DNA of 64,000 nucleotides from Levilactobacillus paucivorans (GTDB lineage: Bacteria; Bacillota; Bacilli; Lactobacillales; Lactobacillaceae), in NCBI RefSeq assembly GCF_001437125.1, contig NZ_JQCA01000163.1, positions 29,104 to 93,103 on the forward strand, in the 5' to 3' direction. Numbering within the stretch: the stretch's first letter is position 1; each line of letters starts with the position of its first letter. The translations under genes were made by a program, and so were the position numbers. This document shows positions 1 through 8,826 of the stretch, in pieces. The notes below the pieces were generated by a model. That model made no database searches. It was not told the DNA's origin and saw only the letters and a program-made list of their open reading frames with translations.

Positions 1-818
1 CATTCCCCTTTGTTCGTGGAATCCTTGTACAACCCTTCCATGGCAGCAAATGTCATCGGGTGGTTGTTAATTAAGTAACGGGTCTGTAAGTCCCCACTGG
101 CAATGGAACCCAGGGAGAAGATGAGACCAATAATCAAGGCGACGTTCAGTGACTTCCGGTAGAAGGTCACATGGTCACGCTTGAGTAACCGCCAAGCTGA
201 ACAGCCGGCAATCACGAACGCTGCGGTGACGAAGGCCCCAAAGATCACGTGAGGAAATTCGTTCCACAGTTGTGGGTTACTCAACACCTTCGAGAAGCTA
301 ACCATTTGAACGTGGCCAGTTTGCTTGTTAATGATGTAACCCAATGGGTTTTGCATAAAGCTATTGGCTGCCAGAATCCATAAAGCGGAAAGTGAAGACC
401 CGAACATGACTAACCAAATAAAGAGTGTGTGGACCCACTTGTTAAAGCGGTCCCAGGTAAACATCCACATTCCGATGAACGTGGATTCAATGAAGAATGC
501 TGCAAGGGCTTCGATGGCCAGTGGTGCACCGAAGATGTCCCCCATGAACCGTGAGTACTCCGACCAATTCATCCCGAATTGGAATTCTTGAATAATCCCA
601 GTCACAACCCCAACGGCAAAACTATAGAGGAACATCTTGCCCCAGAACTGTGCCATGCGTTTGTAATCCTGGTCACCCTTGATGGCATACATGGTTTCCA
701 TGACTGCCACAACAAAGGCCAACCCGATTGAAAATGGAACGAAGAAGAAGTGAAAGACAGTGGTCATTCCAAATTGAAATCGCGCGAGGCCCAGGATATC
801 CAGACCTAGATTTAGCAT
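1..818 (-). CDS. cydA: Cytochrome bd ubiquinol oxidase subunit I, 5' part (runs off the left edge)
   Basis: Membrane quinol oxidase subunit that reduces oxygen with electrons from menaquinol. In lactobacilli it gives a haem-dependent respiratory option. About 272 codons are present from the ATG at 818, and the rest lies outside the window. The N-terminus carries the family signature ARFQFGMTTVFHFFF (residues 12-26), whose His23 corresponds to a haem ligand. Several long hydrophobic segments follow, including the NEFPHVIFGAF region with the second expected haem-ligand His. The RBS GGGGAGG lies just upstream, and a promoter with a 17-bp spacer sits at 875-903. cydB, cydC and cydD would be expected further left but cannot be seen. 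Incomplete only because of the window edge. Confidence 0.95.
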   Translation of the reverse strand, partial: MLNLGLDILGLARFQFGMTTVFHFFFVPFSIGLAFVVAVMETMYAIKGDQDYKRMAQFWGKMFLYSFAVGVVTGIIQEFQFGMNWSEYSRFMGDIFGAPLAIEALAAFFIESTFIGMWMFTWDRFNKWVHTLFIWLVMFGSSLSALWILAANSFMQNPLGYIINKQTGHVQMVSFSKVLSNPQLWNEFPHVIFGAFVTAAFVIAGCSAWRLLKRDHVTFYRKSLNVALIIGLIFSLGSIASGDLQTRYLINNHPMTFAAMEGLYKDSTNKGE

Positions 819-874
819 TTTTCCAACCTCCCCAAACGTTTTTGGTGTGAATAAATAATTGCTATCCTGGTTTC

Positions 875-903
875 ATTATATCGAGTGATAAGTCAACTTT
901 CAA
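875..903 (-). promoter_or_regulatory. cydA promoter
   Basis: On the minus strand TTGAAA (-35, 898-903) is followed by a 17-bp spacer and a perfect TATAAT (-10, 875-880). The octamer AACTTTCA at 895-902 and its inverse TGAAAGTT at 925-932 bracket the -35 region, a possible operator. Confidence 0.75.
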
Positions 904-1040
904 TGATTGACCACTAATATACTGAAAGTTAATGGCTAATATTCGAAATTACTATGGGGATTGTTCGTTAACTTTCGTAACACTTTCTGGAATGTGTGCT
1001 ATTTGTTGTCAGATTTTTATTGCTAGTTCGTGAAATTATG

Positions 1041-1070
1041 TTCAAAAACTATCAGATCTCGTGCTAGAAT
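1041..1070 (+). promoter_or_regulatory. Promoter of the hydroxyacid dehydrogenase gene
   Basis: TTCAAA (1041-1046), an 18-bp spacer and TAGAAT (1065-1070), preceded by TGC, which gives an extended -10. It lies about 35 bp before the start codon. Confidence 0.55.
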
Positions 1071-1105
1071 GAAAGTAAGTACAAGGTATGAGGAGGTTTT
1101 TCACT

Positions 1106-2053
1106 ATGACAGAACGAATTCTTGCCTTACAACCATTAACCACGGAACAACGGGAACGCCTGGCCAAAGCAAACGTCGAAATTGTTGACGCCGCCGACTG
1201 GAAGTCCGCCGAACCAATCACAGTCATCTTTGGTTGGGACCCTGAAGTGGGCCCTGCCGCTCTGATGGCACCTAATAATCAGGTTCGCTGGATTCAAACA
1301 ACCAGCGCCGGGATCGATTACCTGCCATTGGACTGGATTCGCGCACATGACATCGCCGTCACCAACGCCAGCGGGGCCTTTTCACCGGCCATCGCTGAAT
1401 CCACCATTGGCTACCTGCTTTACTTCTTACGGGGCTTCAATGAAGCCGTTAAGAACCAAGCCGGTCACTTCTGGCAGCGTCCCCTTCGTAGTGACTTGGC
1501 CATGATCGGTAGCCAAACTATCGTTATTTACGGGACTGGTAGCATCGGTCAGGCAATTGCTAAGCTCCTAAATGGCTTTGGCAATCAACCAATTGGGGTT
1601 AACCGGACCGGTCATGATGTGCCTGGTTTCCAATCAGCCGTCTCCCTGGATGATGACAGCTCAGTTATTAAAGATGCTGACATCATCATTAACGCAATGC
1701 CGGCAACCACTAAGACGGTCGGTTACTTCAATGAGCGTTTCTTCAAACAACTCGATGGTCTCCGCATCTTCGTTAACGTGGGCCGGGGGAAGTCCGTCGA
1801 TGAAAAGGCACTGATGAACGCATTGCTCTACCAAAACGTGCTTCACGTTGCCTTAGACGTCTTCGAGACGGAGCCCCTTCCAAAGACCTCACGTCTCTGG
1901 GACTACCCGAATGTCTTGATTACGCCACACCAAACCGGATTCGCCAAGGACGATGAAAAGCCAATCTTCGACATGTTCATGAAGAACCTGCAAGGTTGGT
2001 TGGCTGATGGCAAGCTTACCGTCAACGTCACCAATCCAACGCAAGGCTACTAA
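1106..2053 (+). CDS. D-2-hydroxyacid dehydrogenase family protein
   Basis: NAD(P)-dependent oxidoreductase of 315 residues, cytosolic, interconverting a 2-oxoacid and its D-2-hydroxyacid. The exact substrate cannot be read from sequence. The Rossmann motif GTGSIG is at residues 143-148. The catalytic trio is present: Arg227 in NVGRG, Glu256 in ETEPL and His275 in TPHQTG. An in-frame ATG at 1088 exists, but AGGAGG at 1091-1096 sits nine bases before the ATG at 1106, so 1106 is the start. It stands alone, divergent from cydA and convergent with the LCP gene, and has its own promoter and terminator. It could serve phenyllactate or hydroxyisocaproate formation, which is inference only. Confidence 0.9.
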   Translation: MTERILALQPLTTEQRERLAKANVEIVDAADWKSAEPITVIFGWDPEVGPAALMAPNNQVRWIQTTSAGIDYLPLDWIRAHDIAVTNASGAFSPAIAESTIGYLLYFLRGFNEAVKNQAGHFWQRPLRSDLAMIGSQTIVIYGTGSIGQAIAKLLNGFGNQPIGVNRTGHDVPGFQSAVSLDDDSSVIKDADIIINAMPATTKTVGYFNERFFKQLDGLRIFVNVGRGKSVDEKALMNALLYQNVLHVALDVFETEPLPKTSRLWDYPNVLITPHQTGFAKDDEKPIFDMFMKNLQGWLADGKLTVNVTNPTQGY

Positions 2054-2072
2054 AAACATTAACAACTAAAAT

Positions 2073-2111
2073 AAGCGCCCCCTTCACCAATTGGTGGAGG
2101 AGGCGCTTTTC
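2073..2111. terminator. Bidirectional intrinsic terminator between convergent genes
   Basis: A GC-rich hairpin (arms near 2074-2088 and 2093-2106) is flanked by A-rich sequence on the left and TTTT on the right. It serves the dehydrogenase on + and probably the LCP gene on -. Confidence 0.8.
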
Positions 2112-2132
2112 AGTTAGCTCTTTATTTCGCAA

Positions 2133-3209
2133 CTATTCTTTAGTACCCGTACCACCAGCGTTATTGCTGTCGGTATTCGATCCATCGGAAGAGTTTGACG
2201 TGGTGCTCGTCGTACTGGTTGTGCCCGTCGTCGAATCAATCTGGGCAATCGTTCCAGTCGCCTTATGCTCCAAGCTCAGGCCAGCGCGGATGTAGTCCGT
2301 CACCCGCTGAAGTTCGGTCCTCGTCATCACTTCCATACTCTGACCGTCTAAAGTTTCACCGGTCCCCTGCAAGTGTGTCGTCTTGATGTGCTTCGTCGCC
2401 GACAGATAGTCCTTGGCCAACGCCGTCAAGTCATTAAAGGTCAAGTCAGTTTGCGTTTGCTTGGTTAATGAACTGACGAAATCCTGATTCAAGAGAGTTG
2501 AAACGGAGCCGGACTTGTGAAGTAAGGCCATGATGACCTTTCGTTGACGCGTCTGACGGCCGTAGTCACCTTGCGGATCATCGTCACGCATCCGTGAGTA
2601 AGCCAAGGCTTTCTTCCCATTCATGTGGGTCTTAACACCCTTTTCAAACGTATAGCCACCGTAGCTGAAGCTCAACGTTGGCGTCAGCGTCACCCCGCCA
2701 ACCTCATCAATAATCTTCTTCATGCCACCCATGTTGATGATCGCGTAGAAATCAATCGGCACATTTAACATCTTTTGAACTGATGTAATCGCCGTCTTGG
2801 ACTTCCCATAAGCATAGGCCGCATTAATCTTGGAAAGACCATAGCTTTCGTAGCCGGGAATGGTCAAGGCCGTATCACGTGGAATGCTGGTAATCGTGGT
2901 CTTATCGGTCTTCGGATTAATCGTGACAACCATCATGCTATCGGTTCGGCCAGCAAAGGTCCGGCCCAGGGCGCCGGTATCAGTACCCATCAACAGAATC
3001 GAAATAGGTTTCTTGTTCTTCAATTGCTCATCAACATTACGAAGCTTGGTCACACCGGAGGGCTTGTAGGCACTCTTGACGGTGTTTTTTAGGTTCTGGT
3101 AACGATGCATGCCATATGCGGTACCCCCGACGAGCAGGGCTAGAATCAACGTTAAAATAATATTTCGGATTGGATGATGCTTTCTAATCGGTCGTTGTCG
3201 TTTCTCCAT
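2133..3209 (-). CDS. LCP (LytR-CpsA-Psr) family cell-wall glycopolymer ligase
   Basis: Membrane-anchored enzyme, 358 residues, of the family that moves teichoic acid or capsule polymers from undecaprenyl-phosphate to peptidoglycan. A short basic N-terminus is followed by one transmembrane helix (about residues 14-34), then the extracellular LCP domain with the conserved stretches MGTDTG, GRTDSMM and ITSIPRDT carrying the Asp and Arg residues that bind the polyprenyl phosphate. The last 40 residues are a Ser/Thr/Gly/Asn-rich low-complexity tail, probably exposed. The RBS is weak (AAAGGTGG, about 13 nt before the ATG). Monocistronic. Lactobacilli usually have several LCP paralogues, so the polymer handled here is not known. 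Confidence 0.92.
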   Translation of the reverse strand: MEKRQRPIRKHHPIRNIILTLILALLVGGTAYGMHRYQNLKNTVKSAYKPSGVTKLRNVDEQLKNKKPISILLMGTDTGALGRTFAGRTDSMMVVTINPKTDKTTITSIPRDTALTIPGYESYGLSKINAAYAYGKSKTAITSVQKMLNVPIDFYAIINMGGMKKIIDEVGGVTLTPTLSFSYGGYTFEKGVKTHMNGKKALAYSRMRDDDPQGDYGRQTRQRKVIMALLHKSGSVSTLLNQDFVSSLTKQTQTDLTFNDLTALAKDYLSATKHIKTTHLQGTGETLDGQSMEVMTRTELQRVTDYIRAGLSLEHKATGTIAQIDSTTGTTSTTSTTSNSSDGSNTDSNNAGGTGTKE

Positions 3210-3338
3210 GGTATTGGTTAAACCACCTTTCGTCCACCGGCTTAGTTACCAGATGGGGTTAATTTGTTCTCGTATTAATCGACTTAACTATTATAGTGGG
3301 CTTTTCTTAACGCTACCTAAGCCGGCCCTAATCTTTAC

Positions 3339-3381
3339 CAAAAAGCAAGGGGTCATCGGCCAAGCCGTAACACCCCTTGCT
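3339..3381 (-). terminator. Terminator of the APC permease gene
   Basis: Ten-base-pair stem AGCAAGGGGT (3344-3353) with ACCCCTTGCT (3372-3381). On the minus strand it is followed by TTTTTGG. Confidence 0.85.
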
Positions 3382-3397
3382 GTCTAATGTTGCGTCA

Positions 3398-4822
3398 TTA
3401 AGCTTGTGAGTCTTGTTCGGCGAGCGCCCGCACTCGGCTGTGACGATAACCATAGGCCGCGTACACGACCATCCCGATGGCGACCCAGATACCAAATGCT
3501 TGCCACGTGAATGGCTGTAGCTGCGTCATCAGGTATACGCAGGCCAGAAATGACACAATGGGTAGGACAGGATAACCAGGCACCTTAAACGACGTGTCAA
3601 GGCCCTTAAATCGCTCGTCATGTCTAAGGAAGACAATCCCTAGGGAAACCATGGCAAAAGCAGACAACGTCCCGATATTCACCAACTCGGCAATCTTGTC
3701 GATGGGGATGAAAGCAGCGAAGACACTCGCGATGATCCCGAAAATCCAGGTATTGGCTACGGGCACGTGCGTCTTCGGATTGAGCTTCCGCAAGGATTGG
3801 GGTAACAGACCATCACGACTAATCGCAAAGAGCAACCGCGTCCCCCCGTAAGACATCACAATGAGCACCGTGGTCATCCCCACAATTGCGCCAAATGAGA
3901 TGACCCCGGCCGCCCAATTCTGGTGAATCAGACTGAGCGCTAAGGCCACGGGATCGGCCACGCCTAATTTGCTATAGTGAACGACGCCCACCAAGACGGC
4001 TGAGAGACTGATATAGAGCACGGCAGCCACCAATAGTGACGAGATAATCCCAATTGGCATATTCCTTTTAGGATTCTTCACTTCTTCACTGGCGGTGGAA
4101 ACGGCATCGAACCCGATGTAGGCGTAGAACGCCACCGCGGCCCCCTTGAAGATCCCATGAACCCCGAACGGTAAGAATGGCCGGTAGTTCGCTGGTTTAA
4201 CATAGAAAACGGCAATCCCGATGAACAGCAGGATCACGAGAATTTTAACAATAACCATGATGTTGTTGATACGAGCGGATTCCCGAATCCCCTTTGAGAG
4301 GAGCCAGGCAACGAGTAGCGTAATCGCTAGCGCCACAATGTCGACGCCCCCGCCCTTAACGCCAACCGTCCCCGCAGCCGCTTGTAAGTACGGTGGTAGG
4401 TTCAAGCCGAAGCCCGCTAAGAGATTCTGAAAGTACGACGACCAACTCACGGCCACCGAGGAGACCGCAAAGAGGTACTCGGAAATCAACGCCCACCCGA
4501 GGATCCAGGCCAAGAATTCGCCAAAAACCGCGTAGACATACGTGTAGGCACTTCCAGCCAGTGGAATCGTCGAGGAGAACTCGGAATAACACAGGGCAGC
4601 CATGGCACAGACTATGACGGCGATCAGGTAGGAAAGCATCACTCCTGGTCCCGTGTAGTTGGCGGCAATCAGTCCCGGTGTGATGAAAATCCCGGACCCG
4701 ACAATGGCGCCAATCCCCATTGTTGTCAGACTAAACGCCGTGAGCGTCTTTTCTAGTCCTGTTTTCTTATACAGGTCGGTCTGGACCTGTTTCTTGATAA
4801 ATAGGTGCATGGGCTTAGCCAT
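3398..4822 (-). CDS. APC-superfamily amino acid permease (YfnA/CAT type)
   Basis: Predicted amino acid importer of 474 residues in the cytoplasmic membrane. The first helix carries the APC signature GIGAIVGSGIF (about residues 36-46), and about 12 further hydrophobic helices are visible. FYAYIGFDAVSTASEEVKNP in the middle is typical of the cationic amino acid transporter subfamily, which includes B. subtilis YfnA and mammalian CAT proteins. Substrate cannot be fixed; branched-chain, cationic or small neutral amino acids are all possible. The start is supported by GAGG eight bases before the ATG. Monocistronic with a strong terminator. Confidence 0.88.
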   Translation of the reverse strand: MAKPMHLFIKKQVQTDLYKKTGLEKTLTAFSLTTMGIGAIVGSGIFITPGLIAANYTGPGVMLSYLIAVIVCAMAALCYSEFSSTIPLAGSAYTYVYAVFGEFLAWILGWALISEYLFAVSSVAVSWSSYFQNLLAGFGLNLPPYLQAAAGTVGVKGGGVDIVALAITLLVAWLLSKGIRESARINNIMVIVKILVILLFIGIAVFYVKPANYRPFLPFGVHGIFKGAAVAFYAYIGFDAVSTASEEVKNPKRNMPIGIISSLLVAAVLYISLSAVLVGVVHYSKLGVADPVALALSLIHQNWAAGVISFGAIVGMTTVLIVMSYGGTRLLFAISRDGLLPQSLRKLNPKTHVPVANTWIFGIIASVFAAFIPIDKIAELVNIGTLSAFAMVSLGIVFLRHDERFKGLDTSFKVPGYPVLPIVSFLACVYLMTQLQPFTWQAFGIWVAIGMVVYAAYGYRHSRVRALAEQDSQA

Positions 4823-4943
4823 GGCGCAGCCTCATTTTATGAGTAAATGATGAGATTTCGATTAATCCAATTGTAATAGTGTAATTTTTTTTGGCCCGAA
4901 TGTCAATAGAAAATTGCCCAAGACAACCGATTCGGCCCACATT

Positions 4944-4972
4944 AAAGGGGCCCCACATTGTGAGGCCCCTTC
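4944..4972 (-). terminator. Probable terminator of ktrBA
   Basis: Stem AAGGGGCC / GGCCCCTT (4945-4952 with 4964-4971), just downstream of the ktrA stop on the minus strand. The U-run after it is short, so efficiency is uncertain. Confidence 0.55.
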
Positions 4973-4984
4973 GCGTAAACTTTC

Positions 4985-5647
4985 TTATTTTTTAAGGGTG
5001 GCGTCGAGTTCTTCAACACTGTCGATTGGTCCCACCACCGTTAACACATCATGGAGCCGGACGACATCCGTTGGTTGTGGTGAAATGTTAATGTCCTGCC
5101 CATGCTGAATGGCAATCACGGTCAGGTCAAAACGTTGCCGCAGGTTTAGCTTGATCAGATCCTGGTCCACGAAGGTGGGATCGGTAATCACCAGTTCGGC
5201 CAGCGTGTATTTATCACTCAGATCGATAAAATTCAAAATGTGATTCGACAGGAGCTTGCGGACAATGCCGTGGCCCATGTCGCGTTCTGGAAAGACCACC
5301 TGATCGGCCCCAACTCGTTTTAAGACGCGACCGTGGTCGTTGGTTTCGGCCTTAGCAATGACCTTCTTCGCCCCGAGTTCCTTGGTCAACATGGTCGTCA
5401 GGATACTGGCCTCCATGTTATTCCCAATTCCCACGATGACATAGTCAAAGGTATCGATGTTGAGGCCACGCAGGACGTCCTCATCACGGGTATCCGCAAT
5501 CAACGTCTGAGTGGCAATATCCATCACCTCATTGACGGGCTCCTCGCGAACATCGACGGCCAATACATCTTGATTGGTCTCTGCCAACGTTTCAACCACG
5601 CTCTGACCAAAACGGCCGAGACCCAGCACTGCAAAACTCTTCTTCAT
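4985..5647 (-). CDS. ktrA: Potassium uptake regulatory subunit KtrA (TrkA family)
   Basis: Cytosolic RCK protein of 220 residues that forms the gating ring under the KtrB channel and binds nucleotides and c-di-AMP. The RCK_N Rossmann motif GLGRFG is at residues 9-14, followed by the acidic DVREE that ends strand 2. The RCK_C domain fills roughly residues 135-217. It starts 12 bases after the ktrB stop, so the two are cotranscribed as ktrB-ktrA. Family length is normal (about 220). Confidence 0.95.
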   Translation of the reverse strand: MKKSFAVLGLGRFGQSVVETLAETNQDVLAVDVREEPVNEVMDIATQTLIADTRDEDVLRGLNIDTFDYVIVGIGNNMEASILTTMLTKELGAKKVIAKAETNDHGRVLKRVGADQVVFPERDMGHGIVRKLLSNHILNFIDLSDKYTLAELVITDPTFVDQDLIKLNLRQRFDLTVIAIQHGQDINISPQPTDVVRLHDVLTVVGPIDSVEELDATLKK

Positions 5648-5659
5648 CGTTTCGACTCC

Positions 5660-7024
5660 TTAACCAATTAGAATATTTTCTTCCGGATAGCGAATTAGAT
5701 TCTGTTTAACTTGTCGCTTCGACAGTGAGTACAGCGTGGTGAAGATGCCGACTCGGCCGATGAACATCAGCAACATGATCACAACTTTGCCAATGACCGT
5801 GAGATGTGGCGTCAGGCCGAGACTGAGGCCCACGGTCCCAAAGGCCGACAAGACTTCAAAGACAATGTACTCCAACCCATAACGAGACGGAATCGTTTCC
5901 GTCTGCGTCAGAATCAGCGTTGCTATCGAGATGACGACACTCGCCATAAAGATCAGGAGAAGTGCCCGACTCACGTTGGATTGGCTGAAACGCCGATGGG
6001 CGAACTCCGCATCTTTTTTCCCCCGCAGTTGTGCGATACTTTGAATCATCAGAACCCCAAAAGTCGTGGTCTTAATCCCCCCGGCCGTCGACCCAGGCGT
6101 CCCCCCAATAAACATCAGAATCATAATCAGGAAGATACTCCCAGCATGTAGACTGTCGGTCGGCAGTGAAATCAGCCCCGCCGTTCGGGGTGTCACACTG
6201 AGGAACAACGTGTTAACGGTCCGATTAAACCAGGATGTCCCCGCTGGTAACCAGTGGAGGTTACGCTCCGTGACCAGCAACATCAGAAAACCTACAATAA
6301 AAAGTGAAATCGTCGTTGTTAGGGTCAGCTTGGAATTTAGCGTTAAACGATGCCGTTCATGATAAAGTAAGAGATCCCGCCAAACCAAGAACCCCAATCC
6401 ACCGGCGATAATCAGAACCGTCGTCACCAGGAGTAGGTAGGAATCATTGCGAAAGCTCATGAGGCTATTTCCGAAAACGTCAAAACCCGCGTTACAAAAG
6501 GACATCACCGAATGGTACCCAGAGACGTACAACCCCCGGCCCCAACCAAAACGTGGCACCAGATCGAAGGCAAACAACGCCATCCCTAGTAACTGAAACA
6601 AGGCGGACAACCCGATCACGTAGCGCATCACACTCTTCGTGTCGTGTAAATTTTCCAAGTTCAAGGATTCCTTGACCATGATCTGCGTCGACAAATTCAG
6701 ATTGCGGCGCATCACGTTAAAGAGCAGGACGGCGAAGGTCATGTAACCCAACGCCCCGATCTCTGCAATGACCATGATGACGACTTGACCGAACGTGGTC
6801 CAGTTGGCCGCCGTGTTCACCACCGTTAGCCCCGTAATACAGGTTGCCGAGGTGGCCGTAAAGAGCACGTCAATAAATGCCGTCCCCTGCCCGCTACGCG
6901 TCGCAATCGGTAAGCTAAGGAGTACCGTCCCGATTAAAATAATCAGTAGGAACCCCGCCACCATTTTCTTCGACAAGGTATCAAAGAAAATCGAATAGAA
7001 TTTTGAATGTTGTATTTTGTCCAT
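5660..7024 (-). CDS. ktrB: Potassium uptake channel subunit KtrB (TrkH family)
   Basis: Ion-conducting membrane subunit of the Ktr K+ uptake system, 454 residues. Four pore-loop motifs are readable in order: TSATCITGLTVVNT, SFCNAGFDVFGNS, GGTPGSTAGGIKTTT and SAFGTVGLSLGL. Each has the filter Gly and TVG-like core of the Trk/Ktr/HKT superfamily. Paired helices surround each loop. First gene of the ktrB-ktrA operon. The RBS GGGCGG is weak. Confidence 0.95.
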   Translation of the reverse strand: MDKIQHSKFYSIFFDTLSKKMVAGFLLIILIGTVLLSLPIATRSGQGTAFIDVLFTATSATCITGLTVVNTAANWTTFGQVVIMVIAEIGALGYMTFAVLLFNVMRRNLNLSTQIMVKESLNLENLHDTKSVMRYVIGLSALFQLLGMALFAFDLVPRFGWGRGLYVSGYHSVMSFCNAGFDVFGNSLMSFRNDSYLLLVTTVLIIAGGLGFLVWRDLLLYHERHRLTLNSKLTLTTTISLFIVGFLMLLVTERNLHWLPAGTSWFNRTVNTLFLSVTPRTAGLISLPTDSLHAGSIFLIMILMFIGGTPGSTAGGIKTTTFGVLMIQSIAQLRGKKDAEFAHRRFSQSNVSRALLLIFMASVVISIATLILTQTETIPSRYGLEYIVFEVLSAFGTVGLSLGLTPHLTVIGKVVIMLLMFIGRVGIFTTLYSLSKRQVKQNLIRYPEENILIG

Positions 7025-7126
7025 AACCGCCCTTATCCCGTCTAACTATACTTATCCTTAAGTCTAAGACATCCCCAGAGGGAACACAACACCCATTCCG
7101 GAGAATTCTAGAGTTAGCGGTGACAC

Positions 7127-7169
7127 TAAAAAAAGCACCGCTAATTCAGTTACAGAATTAGCGGTGCTT
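7127..7169 (-). terminator. Strong terminator after the CAP-like gene pair
   Basis: Perfect 15-bp stem (7133-7147 with 7155-7169) followed on the minus strand by TTTTTTT. Confidence 0.93.
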
Positions 7170-7208
7170 CGGATGTCACCATCCCGTTAATTAACATCAT
7201 TGTTGAAA

Positions 7209-7997
7209 TTAGTCTTTATGGGAAAACAGAACAAACTCGTAGACGGCTTCACCGTGTTGCGTTCCGCCCAAACCGATTGACGTGTGTTTGGCACTCATCA
7301 GATACGGAACAGCAAAGGCCGGACGGTCAATGTCACTTCGATGCATCCAAGAGTTTTCAGACCCAATTCCCCATTCTCGGCCATTTTTGTAGTGCACGAT
7401 TGGATTGGATTTAGGCGCAATATAGTGGTCTTGAATCCAGCCAGCATGCGGGGTGCCCTCAGGGTCTCGCTTAAACTTACTGCCATCCTTGAGCATCCGA
7501 TCACTGTTCTTTTGCGCAATTTTGTCCAACTTAGGATCTTCCTTATAGGGTTTTAGGCCTTGGGCGACACGATCCTCGTTGATAGCTGCGACAGCGCTCT
7601 TCCAGTAAGCCTTCACACTGTACTTACCATAGCCCCACTTGTTCCAAACATAGGTCGAAGCCACGTAACCTTTGACCTTGCCATCCTTAGATTTCAAGTA
7701 ATTGTACGTGGCCACTTTCCCATTGGCCTTGCGCAAGGTAACCTTCTTAGTCGCATAGAATTTAGTGTAAAGGTATTTGGTCATGTGGTGAGTCTTGTGG
7801 GTGAGAGTTGTATTTGAATACATCCAGCTCCCACGGACGTGGACCTTACGCTTGGACTTGTAAGTTGTGGTCTTAACCATCTTGGCAGCCTTAGCCTTGG
7901 CTAACGCCGTGTCAGCTGGTGTCGTAATCGCCGACAACCCCATGACAGCTATTCCCAGTACAGTTAAGGTCGAGAAAATTATTTTTTGAGCTTTCAT
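7209..7997 (-). CDS. Secreted CAP/SCP-like domain protein, copy 2
   Basis: Predicted exported protein of 262 residues. It has a signal peptide (about residues 1-34, ending near ALAKA). A basic Tyr/Lys-rich module (about 40-120: KTTTYKSKRKVHV, then KGYVASTYVW) resembles wall-binding or SH3-like modules of lactobacilli. A divergent CAP domain follows (about 130-262) with the entry helix AAINEDRVAQGL, KLDKIAQKNSDRM, TPHAGW, GSEN and a closing VLFSHKD. An upstream in-frame ATG at 8012 overlaps GGAGG; the ATG at 7997 has the proper spacing. It lies 40 bp after a paralogue of the same length, a tandem duplication. Function is unknown; CAP proteins are often sterol- or lipid-binding or antimicrobial, but none of that is shown here. 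Confidence 0.8.
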   Translation of the reverse strand: MKAQKIIFSTLTVLGIAVMGLSAITTPADTALAKAKAAKMVKTTTYKSKRKVHVRGSWMYSNTTLTHKTHHMTKYLYTKFYATKKVTLRKANGKVATYNYLKSKDGKVKGYVASTYVWNKWGYGKYSVKAYWKSAVAAINEDRVAQGLKPYKEDPKLDKIAQKNSDRMLKDGSKFKRDPEGTPHAGWIQDHYIAPKSNPIVHYKNGREWGIGSENSWMHRSDIDRPAFAVPYLMSAKHTSIGLGGTQHGEAVYEFVLFSHKD

Positions 7998-8037
7998 GAC
8001 TGCTTCCTCCAAATTATGTCCTTATCGAAACCGATGC

Positions 8038-8826
8038 TTAGTCTTTATGCGACAGGATAGCGAAATCATAGAGTTCTTGACCATGCTGCATCCCACCAAA
8101 ACCAACCTTGGTTTGCTTAGGATTCATCAAATGAGGGATGGCGCCAATGTCACGCCATCTGTCGGTAATCCGCATCCATGAAAGAATCTCCCCTTGACCC
8201 CACTGCGATCCATTCTCATACGCAATAATTGGGATCGATCTAGGCGCAACATAGGCATCTTGAATCCAACCAGCGTGTGGCGTATCTTCGACATTGCCCT
8301 TAAAAGACTTCCCTTCCTTGCGCATCCGGTCCGCATTCTTCTGGGCAATTTTGTCCAGCTTAGCGTCTTCCTTTAGCGGTGCGGCGCCATTCTCGGCCCG
8401 AAACTTATTGAGCTCCTTCACAGCGCTTTTCCGGTAAGCTTTCACGCTATACTTACCATACCCCCACTGACTATAAACATATTTTGTCGAGACGTAGCCC
8501 TTCGTCTTACCGTCCTTGGACTTCAGGTAATTGTATGTAACTTTCTTGCCATTGGCCTGACGAATCTGAACTTTCTTCGTTGCATAGAACTTAGTGTAGA
8601 GGAACTTCGTCATGTGGTGATTCTTACGCGTCAACTTCGTGTTTGAATACATCCAACTGCCAGTGACGTGCACTTTTTTCTTCGATTTATAAGTGGTCGT
8701 CTTCAAAACCTTTGCCGCTTTAGACTTGGCAAAAGCCATGTTCGCGCCAGTCGTTACGGTGGTGAGCCCCATGGCAGTCACACTGAGAACCGTGAGTGCC
8801 GAAATCATCATCTTTTTCGCTTTCAT
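8038..8826 (-). CDS. Secreted CAP/SCP-like domain protein, copy 1
   Basis: Tandem paralogue of the next downstream gene, also 262 residues, with the same architecture: a signal peptide (cleavage near AFAKS), a basic KTTTYKSKKKVHV module, then a CAP-like region (KELNKFRAENGA, KLDKIAQKNADRM, TPHAGW). The N-terminal module is nearly identical between the copies, while the last 70 residues diverge; GSEN in copy 2 is QGEI here. RBS GGAGGG lies nine bases before the ATG. The 40-bp gap holds no terminator, so the pair is probably one transcript ending at the hairpin at 7127-7169. Extracellular location is inferred from the signal peptide. Confidence 0.8.
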   Translation of the reverse strand: MKAKKMMISALTVLSVTAMGLTTVTTGANMAFAKSKAAKVLKTTTYKSKKKVHVTGSWMYSNTKLTRKNHHMTKFLYTKFYATKKVQIRQANGKKVTYNYLKSKDGKTKGYVSTKYVYSQWGYGKYSVKAYRKSAVKELNKFRAENGAAPLKEDAKLDKIAQKNADRMRKEGKSFKGNVEDTPHAGWIQDAYVAPRSIPIIAYENGSQWGQGEILSWMRITDRWRDIGAIPHLMNPKQTKVGFGGMQHGQELYDFAILSHKD

